Assembly: GCA_037349315.1 (NCBI GenBank) | Contig: JBAIAC010000260.1 | Span: forward strand, 124,001 to 188,000 | From: Chelydra serpentina | Taxonomy: Eukaryota; Chordata; Testudines; Chelydridae | Reading direction: 5' to 3' | DNA length: 64,000 nt | Part shown: piece after piece, positions 21,560 through 32,639 of the stretch | Layout: each line of letters starts with the position of its first letter | How positions within the stretch are numbered: position 1 is the first letter of the stretch | Program-made: the position numbers and the translations under genes | Notes under the pieces: model-generated | Databases searched by the model: none | The model's input: only the letters and a program-made list of their open reading frames with translations | Told to the model about the DNA's origin: nothing

Positions 21560-22479
21560 CACTGCTGTGCTGTGCTGAGCTGAACCAGTGAGGGAAGCAG
21601 GGGCTGATGTCAGGGGCGTTCCCCTCCCCTTGCTTCAGGACTGGGGTGTCCCCCTCCCCCTGCCTGAGGACTGGTTGGTTCCAGCAGCTGTCTGAGCTTA
21701 GACACAGTGTGCCAGCACACTCTCTCTTCCCCAACGCACAGACTGGCTCTCCACACACACACTTCAGTTGGGAAGCAGCTGGCAATCTAGTAGGCTGCCC
21801 ATGGAACAATGGGACAGAGAAACCTGCATCATGTGATGCTGCACCGGCCCATGAGCCATTGCAAACCCCTCCCACAGCACCCTGCGGCCAGTTGCACAGT
21901 GCGATAGCTACCCACAGTGCACTGCTCTTTGGGGCGTTTCAAGGGCTGCTGGCGTGGATGCGCTCTGGTGACACAAGCAGCATAGTGTGGACATGCAACA
22001 GCAGTTTAATTATAACACTTTAACTAAAGTGGCATAACTCAGTAGTGTGGACACAGCCTGAGAGTGAGATGAGACAAGACCTAGCTCCGCTTGACACCAA
22101 GGATGCTCAGGTACTGAAACTGAAGAACCACAAGTTCCTCCGTAGTTGACAGGATTTGAACCTAAACAGGGAGATCCCAATGGAGTTCAAGTCCAGCACC
22201 TTAACCACTCAGCCACAACTACTTGACTGACACAGGTATCTCATGCCACATCTACTTCTGTTCTCATTGAGTGATCATTTCCCATTGTTTGCTCACACCA
22301 GCTTCCACAACAGACACACTGCTGTGCAGTTGTGTAAGTGTGTCCGTGACTGAACAGCAAGAATTTCTGCTCATTTCCCTTCTGTCTGGAGCATGATGAG
22401 AGTGTGTTTGTGGTTAATGAGGTTGCTGTAGATTGTTGTCCATTTCCTGCCTTGATAATTCAGACAGTCCCTTTCCCGT
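21437..22479 (+). repeat. 1.1-kb direct segmental duplication (partner 1899-2984)
   Basis: See 1899-2984. This copy has a shorter TG run at 21523-21540 and lacks about 36 bases near 21755. It ends at the LTR insertion. Confidence 0.9.
22141..22222 (-). tRNA. tRNA-Ser(TGA)-like
   Basis: An 82-nt type II tRNA, duplicate of the Ser(AGA) gene at 2648. The acceptor GTAGTTG/CAACTAC is perfect. The anticodon loop CTTGAAC gives TGA. One anticodon-stem pair and one T-stem pair are mismatched and the T loop is TTCAAAT. Possibly still transcribed, likely weakened. Confidence 0.75.
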
Positions 22480-23607
22480 TGTGACGGTGTTCCCCATAAA
22501 ACTTTATGGGGAGATGCTTATAAATGTATATATGTAACTAAAATATGTTTTATGCTACATGTGCCATGTAACATATCTCTGTGAAAGTTATGACCTACTG
22601 AATTTACTCCTCCTGTTTGTATGCGTGTATCATTGTTGGAGTTGGAGTTATGAAGATTGGTTTTATATTTGCTGGTTTTGTACACAGCCTTTGTAAGTGC
22701 ATGGGATCATCTTTGGAGCAAAGAATGTGCCTGTTAAATGCGAGCACTTGACCGACAAAAGATGTTGCAGACCCGAATCCACATTGGGGCCGGGTCTGGA
22801 ATGCATCTGGTTAGGCCGGTTGCGGAAGGGTGACTTGCCCATGTGATCCCAAAACTCCACGGTAACAGGATGTTACACAGAGAGGGGAAAAAGACTATAA
22901 AACCCCAGGGGAGACCCTCCATTTGATCTTCAGCTGGCTAAAGGGAGAGGCTCTCTACCCCCCCAAGGACATTCCTGAGGGGAACTGAACAAAGGACAAA
23001 GACACTAGGGAGTGTGAGCGGCTGCTGGACCCAGGCTAATTCTACAGCCTGTAAAAAGGAAAATATCCGAATCTGGTGAGGCTTTTATCTGTGTTAACTT
23101 TGAATAGACATAGACGTGCGTGTTTTATTTTATTTTACTAAGTAACTTGCTTTGTTCTGTCTGTCACTAATTGAACTCACTTACATCCTATTTTCTGTAT
23201 TTATTAAAATCACTTTTTACTTATTAAGTTTCCTTGAGTACGAGTTAGTGCCTTGGGAAAGCGATCAGTGGTGCATATCTTTCTATCTTTGAAATAGAAG
23301 GCGAACTGTTTATGAGTTTACCCTGTATAAGCTTTATGCAGGGTAAAACGGATTTATTAAGGGTTTGAACCTCCTTGGAGTTGAGCAGCTGGGTGTCAAA
23401 GGCAAGAGCGCTTCCAGGGGCCTTACAGTGGTGAGTGGACTTGGTTCGGACCTGGGTCTGTGTTTGCAGCAGATCAGTGGAATCTGGCTCAAAACAGACA
23501 GGATTCGGGAGTCCCAAGCTGGAAAAGGCCTGGAAGCAGGGGCAGAAGCAGCCTTGGCACACCAGGTGGCAGCACCAAGCAGGTCTCTGTGGCCCCAACC
23601 CGTCACA
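22480..23607 (+). mobile_element. Large solo LTR (1128 bp), family B
   Basis: It starts TGTGACGGTG and ends ACCCGTCACA, with 8-bp inverted ends. It contains a TATAAAA-like box ('gactataaaacccc' near 22895) and AT-rich sequence with polyadenylation-like signals ('tattaaaat' near 23205). The flanks CCCGT and CCCCT match at four of five bases. The paralogous unoccupied sequence at 2970-2984 shows the left junction. No coding capacity. Confidence 0.75.
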
Positions 23608-23883
23608 CCCCTCCTTAAGCCTCATTGGTGGGTGCCCCCCTAGATCTAGATCTCAGAGCAGCCGCTGGTTACTCAGGTCAGGCTCCAGCACTGGGATCTG
23701 CTCCATTTTCCCAGCCCCACCTAGGTGGGTTGTTTCCTGTTCCACAAATTAGGGCATTTCCACCTTCCAACCTCATGGGTCCGTTGCTAGAACCTAGGCC
23801 ACTTATTAAACATCTCCCAGCAGGTTTGCCCCACCCAGGCCTCCTCCCAGTCTCCATCCTGTGAATTTCCTGTCCCGCCCCAA

Positions 23884-24008
23884 CTAGGGTGACCAGATGT
23901 CCCGATTTTATAGGGACAGTCCTGATTTTGGGGTCTTTTTCTTATATAGGCTCCTATTACCCCCCACCCCCGTCCCAATTTTTCACATTTGTTGTCTGGT
24001 CACCCTAG
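23884..24008 (+). mobile_element. 125-bp MITE with perfect 14-bp inverted ends
   Basis: The ends are CTAGGGTGACCAGA and TCTGGTCACCCTAG. The TA within the first and last bases suits a TA target site. A partial second right end lies at 24046-24090. No coding sequence. Confidence 0.85.
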
Positions 24009-24090
24009 TGTGCGTGTGTGTGTGCACTATTTGCATCCTTGTGCCACTTCCCTCTCAAATTTTTCACACTTGCTGTCTGGTCATCCTAGC

Positions 24091-25545
24091 TCCAACCTCC
24101 AAACCAGACAGTGCAAACGTTCCCATCTCCGGTGTATTTGCTGTCCCTCTTCCTCCCGCAGGAACCCACCAGCAACCCCCGATAATCCCTACCTGAACTG
24201 GCTCCTCTGCAGCCATTTCTCTCCCCTGTCCCATGGGAGGACGGGATGAACTGGAGCAAAACACGGACATTATTCTGCAGCCTGGCAGGGTGAGAAGGGC
24301 AGTTGGGGAGGTTTCAGAACAGGCTTTAATTAATTTCACAGCACGATTGCCCCAGGCGTTTTCCCTGCAGACAGACACCCTAGAGTCTGCCATGCTGAGA
24401 AAATGCTCGATCTCTTTATTACAGTGGAGACCTGGCCACTCCTGCCAGGCTAAACCCACAGAGACATTTTTCACCTCTTTTCTCCCTCCCCCCATTCTGT
24501 AACAAAGCATCTGAACACAATGCTAGAAAAAAGCAGAGCCAAAGTATTTACTGTGGGGGATTCCCTTGGACACTGACCCCACGGCAGCCACACCCCAGTA
24601 GGAGGGATATGGAGTCAGGAACTGGGTTTTCCTCTGTTTGATCCTCATCTTTTCCACAGGAAAATGATTTTACCTAGGGTGCAGTAATACATCTGTCTGG
24701 GCAGATTAGAGATCTGGAAATCTCTCTCAAAACTCTTCTCTCCCATGGCTCCTTTCAGTCTCTCTTTCTCCTTTTCCCTGTCCCCTCTCCCTGCCCGTCT
24801 GGTAGGAAAGTCCCATTCCTGGGTTGTTTGCTCCCCCAAGGCTGGATTTGCTCCTGCAATTGCTAATGGGACGAGAAATGAGGGGGGAGGGTCTGTTTGA
24901 GTAGAGTCATTTTAAGGCCAGATCCCAGAATTTTCCCCTCATTTCTTCCAGTTACCTGGAATCTCTGGCTCAGAATTTAGTATTAACGGGGCTCAGGGCT
25001 GCCCTAGGGGGCTGGTGCCAGCTGGAGAAAGTCATCACCTGGGCCGGGCAGAGAAGAAGGTTTAATTAAGGTCACTTCCCAGCACAGACCCCGCTGGGGG
25101 AGCAGCAGCTGCTAAGCCTGGTCGGCCAGATCACGATGGAGGCTGCAGCGTCTGACCCAGGAAGCTGAACCCCAATATCCTGAGCAGAGAGGGACAGGGC
25201 GTTGGAGCAGCCTTCCCTCCTTGAGCTCTCTGGGGGGAGCAGCTAATGAGAGCCCCTCCTCACAGGGGGAATTGCTGATCTCATTTGCCCCACTGTCGAT
25301 CTGGAGTCACTCCTTGTCTGTCCAGGCAGTGACTCTGGATTAACAGTGTTATCCGTGACACCAGGTTTCAGGAAGAACGAGTCCAGAGCGCTGTGGGAGA
25401 GACCGTTGTGGGGCAGAGCGAACCCCCTTCTCCCCTCCCGCACCCCCAGATCTAGGACAAGGACTCGGGGGATGAATTTTCCCAATGGAACCGGACGTTT
25501 CCGCAGTTTTCCAGAGGGGAGAAACGCAGAATCGGTGATGTCACA
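24091..25545. other. Unassigned 1.4-kb region
   Basis: The stretch contains pyrimidine tracts and short open frames but no motif, domain or repeat end that I recognise. It leads into the C-rich minisatellite. Confidence 0.35.
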
Positions 25546-25549
25546 TTCC

Positions 25550-27588
25550 CAGCCCCCCGCCAGGGGCCCCCGACCCCCCCCCAGAGCCCAGACCCCCCAG
25601 CCAGGGGCCCCAGACCCCCCCCAGAGCCCAGACCCCCAGCCAGGGGCCCCAGACCCCCCCCAGAGCCCAGACCCCCAGCCAGGGGCCCCAGACCCCCAGC
25701 CAGGGGCCCCAGACCCCGAGCCAGGGGCCCCAGACCACCCCCAGAGCCCAGCCCCCAGCCAGGGGCCCCAGACCCACCTAGAGCCCAGACCCCCAGCCAG
25801 GGGCCCCAGACCCCCCCAGAGCCCAGACCCCCAGCCAGGGGCCCCAGACCCCCCCCCAGAGCGCAGCCCCCAGCCAGGGGCCCCAGACCCCCCCAGAGCC
25901 CAGCCCCCAGCCAGGGGCACCAGACCCCCCCGGAGCCCAGACCCCCCCAGAGCCCAGCCCCCAGCCAGGGGCCGCAGACCCCCCCTGTCCACACCCCGAG
26001 CCAGGGGCCCCAGACCCCCCCAGAGCCCAGCCCCCAGCCAGGGGACCCAGACCCCCCCCCAGAGCCCAGCCCCCAGCCAGGGGCCCCAGATCCGCCCCAG
26101 AGCCCAGCCCCCAGCCAGTGGCCCCAGATCCCCCCCAGAGCCCAGCCCCCCAGCCAGGGGCCCCAGACCCCCCCCCAGAGCCCAGCCCCCAGCCAGTGGC
26201 CCCAGATCCCCCCCAGAGCCCAGCCCCCCAGCCAGGGGCCCCAGACCCCCCCCAGAGCCCAGACCCCCAGCCAGGGGCCCCAGACCCCCAGCCAGGGGCC
26301 CCAGACCACCCCCAGAGCCCAGCCCCCAGCCAGGGGCCCCAGACCCACCTAGAGCCCAGACTCCAGCCAGGGGCCCCAGACCCCCCCCAGAGCCCAGACC
26401 CCCAGCAAGGGGCCCCAGACCCCCCCCCAGAGCGCAGCCCCCAGCCAGGGGCCCCAGACCCCCCCAGAGCCCAGCCCGGGGGCCCAGACCCCCCCGGAGC
26501 CCAGACCCCCCCAGAGCCCAGCCCCCAGCCAGGGGCCGCAGACCCCCCCGTCCACACCCCGAGCCAGGGGCCCCAGACCCCCAGCCAGGGGCCCCAGACC
26601 CCCCCGGAGCCCAGACCCCCCCAGAGCCCAGCCCCCAGCCAGGGGACCCAGACCCCCCCCCAGAGCCCAGCCCCCAGCCAGGGGCCCCAGATCCCCCCCA
26701 GAGCCCAGCCCCCAGCCAGTGGCCCCAGATCCCCCCCAGAGCCCAGCCCCCCAGCCAGGGGCCCCAGACCCCCCCCCCAGAGCCCAGCCCCCAGCCAGTG
26801 GCCCCAGATCCCCCCCAGAGCCCAGCCCCCCAGCCAGGGGCCCCAGACCCCCCCCCCCCAGAGCCCAGCCCCCAGCCAGGGGCCCCAGATCCCACCAGAG
26901 CCCAGACTCCCAGCCAGGGGCCCCAGACCCCCCCCCAGAGCCCAGCCCCCCAGCCAGGGGCCCCAGACCCCCAGCCAGGGGGCCCAGACCCCCCCAGAGC
27001 CCAGCCCCCAGCCAGGGGCCGCAGACCCCCCCGTCCACACCCCGAGCCAGGGGCCCCAGACCCCCAGCCAGGGGCCCCAGACCCCCCCCAGAGCCCAGCC
27101 CACAGCCAGGGGCCACAGACCCCCGCAGAGCCCAGCCCCCAGCCAGGGGCCCCAGACCCCCCCAGAGCCCAGCCCCCAGCCAGGGGCCGCAGACCCCCCC
27201 TGTCCACACCCCGAGCCAGGGGCCCCAGACCCCCCCAGAGCCCAGCCCCCAGCCAGGGGCCCCAGATCCCCCCCAGAGCCCAGCCCCCAGCCAGTGGCCC
27301 CAGATCCCCCCCAGAGCCCAGCCCCCCAGCCAGGGGCCCCAGATCCCCCCCAGAGCCCAGCCCCCCAGCCAGGGGCCCCAGACCCCCCCCCCAGAGCCCA
27401 GCCCCCAGCCAGGGGCCCCAGATCCCACCAGAGCCCAGACCCCCAGCCAGGGGCCCCAGACCCCCCCAGAGCCCAGCCCACAGCCAGGGGCCCCAGATCC
27501 CACCAGAGCCCAGACCCCCAGCCAGGGGCCACAGACCCCCGCAGAGCCCAGACCCCCAGCCAGGGGCCCCAGACCCCCCCCAGTGAGA
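25550..27588 (+). repeat. C-rich minisatellite, about 37-bp unit, about 55 copies
   Basis: The unit is approximately 'cccccagccaggggccccag' + 'acccccccagagcccag'. The strands are strongly asymmetric, and the minus strand has many G4-G7 runs. No stop codon occurs in most frames, which yields frames of 700+ residues on both strands; these are composition artefacts. Higher-order blocks such as 25760-26040 recur at 26310-26580. Confidence 0.95.
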
Positions 27589-27739
27589 GCCGCCCATGGG
27601 GGGAGGGGGAGACAATGGGGTGCGGGGGGGGAGGGGCAGAGACCTGCTCAGGGGTGGGGGGGGGAGGGGGCACCCTGGGCGCGGCTCGTGGCTCTCTAGG
27701 GAGAAAGGGGGCGGGGCAGGGGGGTCCCCAGGGCCGGGG

Positions 27740-28050
27740 GCAGCGGTAAATCCGAGGGGGTCTCAGCCCCCCCCCGGGGTCACCTGCTCTTCTCCCCCCG
27801 GCCCGATCTGCGCATGCCCAGCGCCGGGAGACACAAACCCCTTCAACGGCTCCAGTGAGGCCCCAAGGGCCGCGCACAAGCACACAGAGCGCCGCGTGCG
27901 TTCAAAACGTCACTTCCGGTGCCTTCGGTAGCGCAGGAACTACATCTCCCAGCCTGCCCCGGGAGCCGCTTCCGCCCTCTTCAGCCCAGCACATGGCGTG
28001 TTAAGCAGCTGTTACTGCGCATGCTCAGTGCTAGTGCCAGGGAGACGGGA
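27740..28050. promoter_or_regulatory. CpG-rich promoter-like island (ETS, ZNF143 and NRF1 motifs)
   Basis: It contains the ETS motif CACTTCCGGT (27911-27920), the ZNF143-type motif ACTACATCTCCCAG (27939-27952), and two NRF1-like CTGCGCATGC elements (27808-27817 and 28015-28024). This set is typical of TATA-less housekeeping promoters in vertebrates. Which gene it drives is not visible. Confidence 0.6.
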
Positions 28051-28065
28051 GAACAAAGCCCAGAG

Positions 28066-28680
28066 CCCGGGGGCGGGGCAGCTCCTGGGGGCGGGGCTCT
28101 GCCCCCATTGTTAGCCGGGGGCGGGGCAGCTACTGGGGGCGGGGCTCTGGCACAGCCCGGGGGCGGGGCAGCTCCTGGGGGCGGGGCTCTGCCCCCATTG
28201 TTAGCCGGGGGCGGGGCAGCAACTGGGGGCGGGGCTCTGGCACAGGCTGGGGGCGGGGTAGCTCCTGGGGGCGGGGTCTGGCACAGCCCGGGGGCGGGGC
28301 AGCTCCTGGGGGCGGGGCTCTGCCTCCATTGTGCTCCAGGGGGCGGGGCAGCGCCTGCGGGCGGGGCTCTGGCACAGGCTGGGGGCGGGGCAGCTCCTGG
28401 GGGCGGGGCTCTGGCACAGGCTGGGGGGCGGGGCAGCGCCTGGGGGCGGGGCTCTGGCACAGACTGGGGGCGGGGTAGCTCCTGGGGGCGGGGTGTTCCA
28501 CAGCCCGGGGGCGGGGCAGCGCCTGGGGGCGGGGCTCTGACACAGGCTGGGGGCGGGGCAGCTCCTGGGGGCGGGGCTCTGGCACTGCCCGGGGGCGGGA
28601 CAGCGCCTGGGGGCAGGGCTCTGGCACAGCCCGGGGGCGGGGCAGCGCCTGGGGGCGGGGCTCGGGCTCCATTGGGAGCG
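28066..28680 (+). repeat. GC-box tandem array (Sp1-like sites)
   Basis: Alternating 'gggggcggggcagctcctgg' and 'gggggcggggctctggcaca' units give about 30 GGGGCGGGGC or GGGGGCGGGG boxes in 600 bases. Frames on both strands are artefacts of the repeat. It adjoins the promoter-like island. Confidence 0.9.
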
Positions 28681-29020
28681 GGGCAGAGCAGCATCTCCCT
28701 GGGGGGTCCCGTGTTTGCCGGCAGCGCTGGAGCCGCCGGGGCGATCACGGAGCTGCTGGGCTCAGCTGCATCCGGGCTCGGCCCCGGCCCCGCCGGGACC
28801 CAGGTGGGGACAGAGCCTGGGGCCGGGGGGGTTCCCCTGTGTGGGGCCGGGAGCGGCGGGGGGACGAGCCGGAGCTGCGGGCGGGGGAAGGACAGTGGGA
28901 CACGTGGGGGGTGGAGCGTCCCCTGGGAGCCAGGAAAGTCCGGGGGGAGAAGAAAGTGTGTGTCAGTTTGTGTGTGTGTGTGAGTGTGAGTGTGAGTGTG
29001 AGTCGGTGTGTTTCTGTCTC

Positions 29021-29198
29021 ATAGAATCTCAGGGTTGGAAGGGACCTTAGTAGGTCATCTAGTCCAACCCCCTGCTCAAAGCAGGACCAATCCCCAATTT
29101 TTGCCCCAGATCCCCAAATGGCCCCCTCAAGGATTGAACTCACAACCCTGGGTTTAGCAGGCCAATGCTCAAACCACTGAGCTATTCCCCCCCCCCCG
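29021..29198 (-). mobile_element. Cry-type SINE (tRNA-derived head, CR1-like tail)
   Basis: On the minus strand the head ATAGCTCAGTGGTTTGAGCA and the B box GAGTTCAATCC precede a 3' end matching the CR1 tail ('gttggactagatgacctact' type). This is the tRNA-derived SINE of cryptodiran turtles, which borrows CR1 reverse transcriptase. Confidence 0.9.
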
Positions 29199-29269
29199 CC
29201 CTTTCTAGCATGTGTGGGAAAGGGAAGGTGAGACTTGTGGCACCCTCCTCTGTGGCAGGGATCCTGGTA

Positions 29270-29490
29270 GCTGTACGGTGCTGGGTGTGCCCAGGAACAC
29301 CCTAATTAAGGGGTGTCCCTAGCCTCTGTTTGCCAGAAGCTGGGAATGGGTGACAGGGGATTGATCACTAGATGATTACCTGTCTGTTCATTCCCTCTGG
29401 GGCACCTGGCATTGGCCACTGTCAGAAGACAGGATAATGGGCTAGATGGACCTTTGGTCTGACCCAGTACGGCCTTTTTATGTTCTCATG
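29270..29490 (+). mobile_element. CR1 LINE 3' end
   Basis: It contains 'gggtgtccctagcctctgtt', 'ggcacctggcattggccact' and 'gggctagatggacctttggt', the known 3' region of reptilian CR1 elements. It runs to 'tatgttctcatg'. Confidence 0.85.
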
Positions 29491-29700
29491 TTTGGAACCG
29501 GGGCTGAACAACGAGGTGGATATTGGCAGATGACACAAAATTCTGCAGATTAGTCGGCCTAGAGAAGACTTTGAAGGGGTTCAAAGGGATCTAATAAAGC
29601 CATGTGACTGGGCAGCACAATGGCAGATGAAAACCAGTGCTGACAAAGGCCGGGCCATACACATGGAAAGCAGTGAGATGAACGACTCCACAATATCGCT
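29491..29700 (+). mobile_element. CR1 ORF2 C-terminal remnant
   Basis: 'gcagatgacacaaaattctg' and 'gactgggcagcacaatggca' correspond to the FADDTK and DWA.KWQM segments of CR1 reverse transcriptase. The frame is broken. Confidence 0.65.
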
Positions 29701-30752
29701 GGTGTCAGAAACCAAAGCACGGATGGTTGGGCCCAGTGGTTTGGCAGTGACGTTGGGGCCTAGTGGTCAGAGTGGTGGAGTTCGAGCCGAGGGGAGCCAA
29801 AGGTTGGAGCCGGAGTCAGGAGTCAAGAGCAGGATTGGAACAGGCTAGGAGTAGGGACAGGGCCGGATTAATGATTCCCGGCCAATGGGAGCTGGGGAGG
29901 CAGAGCCTACAGGCTAGAGCAGCACCTGGACAGAGGTTCCCGGTGTGGTGCTCATTGCGGTGACGAGGCTGGGGGGGGAGAGGAACGGCAGCAGGCGGAG
30001 CCACCTCACCCCACCCCACCCCAGCCGGAACGCAGCACGCACGGGCTTTAGTGGCTGCAGCACGGGCCCCCCTTAGCCCTTCTCCTTTCATGAGTGCATC
30101 ATTGCCCCACTTCTGCCCCATCCCACACACTGGTACAGTGCAGACCCCTGGAGCTGATCTCTGACATCTCTCTCACTATAATGAAGTTACTGCAGAGTCA
30201 GGACAACCCCACCTTTGGGCTCCATGGACGACATCTCACTCCACTGAATAGAGCCCTACATTCACATCGCTTCTCGCATGTGAGTCCCTCAGTCCTCAGA
30301 GCCAGGCGGAGAGAGGAGAAATTCTCCCAGACTCCCTTTAACCATTGCCAGCCCACAGGGTAGCGGAGGTTGAGGGGGGAGGGTTGGGTGCTCTCTTTAA
30401 GAAAGGCCAGCTCTCAGGGAAGTTGCAAATGAGCATTAGCGAAGTGGGGTGATTTTGTGCCGTGGAAAACTACCCTGCTTGAAGGTTTTCTTCTAATTTG
30501 TGTTCCTGCCCTTTGTCCCTCTTACAGACATCTAGAGGCCAACAGGAGCCAACTGAGCCCAGCACTGATCACATCTCTTGGGAGACGGCAAAGCAGCTGT
30601 TGCCTAGGAAGGAGGAGACAGGAGAGGAAGAGCAGCCACACATAACCCCACAGCCACACATGTACCAGCCACACATAACCCCACAGTTTGATGGAGGAAG
30701 CCAAGCCCCTCCCCAGCCCTGCTGGACAAGCTACAACTGAAGCACCAGTGTG
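29701..30752. other. Unassigned region
   Basis: No repeat ends, RNA genes or domains recognised. At about 30530 a pyrimidine tract and CAG precede a frame of about 65 residues containing two copies of PHITPQ. It could be an exon but has no recognised homology. Confidence 0.3.
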
Positions 30753-30825
30753 CAGGGCCGGCTCCAGGCACCAGCCTACCAAGCACGTGCTTGGGGCGGC
30801 ACCTGGAGGGGGGCGGCGCTCAGGG
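30753..30825 (+). mobile_element. hAT-like MITE end (CAGGGCCGGCTCCAGG family)
   Basis: CAGGGCCGGCTCCAGGCACC followed by 'aagcacgtgcttggggcggc' is a repeated vertebrate hAT-type terminus. Another copy starts at about 38391, and a related end at 49087. Confidence 0.55.
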
Positions 30826-31569
30826 ATTTAAAAAAACCAAACATATGGAGCCCCATGGCACTCTGGGAGAGCGGGGCCGCGGCCGGGCTCACTGCCCTCC
30901 CCCCTCCGCTCAGGCCGCCCACGCTCCGCGCCCTGGCCGGGGCAGCGGGGCCTGTATCACTGCCCTCTCCTCATCAGTAATTACCACTCCGCCAGTATTT
31001 TGTCACCCACCAATCTTATCAGCAGTGATTATATGTTTTCTCCCAATTCACTGATTAAAACTATTTTAAAAAATTAGCCCTTGAGAGCTTCTTCAGCCTC
31101 TTAGTACGCAGGACCTGCTCCCCACGGCAGAGTGAGAAAAGGCCGTCCAGCCCTGCTGGTACATAGGAGAGAAGCAAAGAAGGAAGGCAGGCGCTCTCCC
31201 TCAGCAACTACCTGAAGGTCCCTCTCCCTGAGGGAAGGGAGGACCTGCGCCCATTGCACCAGGGTTTGCTGTTCTGTCCCGTCTGGTGGCGCTGAGACTC
31301 CACAGAGAGAGAATTAAATGAGTTCGCTCTATAGCCTTAGCTAATAGGCAGCTGGCTTTTAGCTCCTGCTGTAGAGGCTCATGGGCTAAGCTCCCAGCTT
31401 CGATCCTGCCCGCTGATGACCTGGGTCTATTAGTGTTATAAGTGGGGGGTTGTGACGTTACTGACATGAACTGGGACCGTATAGATCATTGCTGCAACCA
31501 AGGGCCTAGAGTTGCTCCTATTCATTTCCCACCCAGAGTCCTGAATTTCATGGCTAATGAAAGCTAAGA

Positions 31570-31735
31570 GGTTTCTTCCCTGTGGGATTTGCTGAGGCTT
31601 CACCCCTGTGGATTCGCCGATGTCAAGCAAGCGTTGAGTTGTCACTGTCGCTTTCCCCACACTCAAGGCCCGTACAGGGTTTCTCTCCCTGGTGGGGTCT
31701 CCGGTGTGTAACACGGGCTGATCGTATCGTGAAAC
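31570..31735 (-). pseudogene. C2H2 zinc-finger gene remnant
   Basis: In the minus-strand frames, the linker HQGEKP, the finger start LECGES and a second HRRIH-like helix end can be read. This matches the repeating H..H-TGEKP-C..C pattern of KRAB-type zinc-finger proteins, which bind DNA in the nucleus. A stop and a frameshift interrupt it, and at most two fingers remain. No KRAB box or promoter can be tied to it. Confidence 0.6.
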
Positions 31736-31959
31736 GTGTCATGAGGCCGGAGCGGGGCGGAAGTGGAAGCTGCGCCCTTGGGGGGAGGGGGGGCCGGGCA
31801 CTTGCAGGCATCATGTTCCCCCCCAGCCCCACGCGCCGGCCCCTCCCCCACACGCCGTGTCCAGCCCCGCCCCCCGGGGGGGAGGGAAGGGCCCTGCTGG
31901 AGATTCCCCGCCCCTGTGCAGCCAGCACCACCCACAGACACCCTGAGCTCCTCTCTGGT

Positions 31960-32135
31960 CTCTGATTGGCGCTCCCACATGCCTATCACATCTCTCCTGT
32001 TTCTGATTGGTGCCAAGAACTCTTCACCTCCCACTATTGTATTTGAGCTGTCTCCCTCCAATCAGAGTGTTTAAATGTGCATTCCATGGCCGCTGATTGG
32101 CCTGTGCAGAAACCAAGTCTGGCTGTGATTGGAGG
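31960..32135. promoter_or_regulatory. CCAAT-box array (five NF-Y-type sites)
   Basis: TGATTGG occurs at 31963, 32004, 32094 and 32126, and CCAATCAG (opposite strand) at 32058. Five near-perfect NF-Y motifs in 170 bases, inside a CpG-rich block (31740-32600), point to a promoter. No convincing first exon is recognised downstream. Confidence 0.6.
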
Positions 32136-32270
32136 CCAGACCCAGAGCTTCCCATCGTGTGCAAGGCTGCCCCACGTGGGGGAGAGTCCCGGGTCCCTGG
32201 CCACGCCCCCAGGTCCCGCCCAGCCCCTGTGGGGTTGTTGCGGGTGGTGGGAAGCAGCCGCAGCGCAGCA

Positions 32271-32284
32271 GCGCCCCCTAGTGC
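32271..32284 (-). promoter_or_regulatory. CTCF-like motif
   Basis: The minus strand reads GCACTAGGGGGCGC, 13 of 14 matches to the CTCF core CCASYAGRKGGCRS. It lies in the CpG-rich block. Motif match only. Confidence 0.4.
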
Positions 32285-32639
32285 TGCGGCCGGTGTGAGC
32301 TTTGCCCGGCTACTGGCCATGGGGGGCGGGGCTAATGCACAGTGTGGGGGGGCTGCAGCCCCACCAGCCCCCTGCCCACAGAGCATGAACCCGGCCGGTC
32401 CCTCCCGCCCCGTGTCCTGTCTCCCCCCAGCGGCCAGCGCCAGGTGCCCCGAGGGACTGAGCCGAGCAGGGAACCGTCCCGGGACCCGGCCCCTGTCGCC
32501 TGTTCCCAACCTCTGGCCAACAGAGCCTGGGGCCCCTCCCTGCCCATCCCGGCCAAGAGCCTCTCCTGGTCCCACCCCCCAGGAACTGATCCAGTTCCCC
32601 TTGGAGCCCGATTCCAGCCCAGCCCGGCGCTGCCCAGAT

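Noticed and set aside
25243..27883. Glycine- or proline-rich frames of 500-790 residues on both strands
   Set aside because: Stop-free C/G-rich minisatellite. Frames overlap in all phases, and there is no start context or domain.
31359..31430. tRNA-like block with 'cagcttcgatcctgcc'
   Set aside because: It resembles the head of an old tRNA-derived SINE more than a tRNA gene. No full element could be delimited.
31450..31565. Possible LTR start (TGTGACGTTACTGACATG)
   Set aside because: No matching end, no target duplication, and it runs into the zinc-finger remnant.
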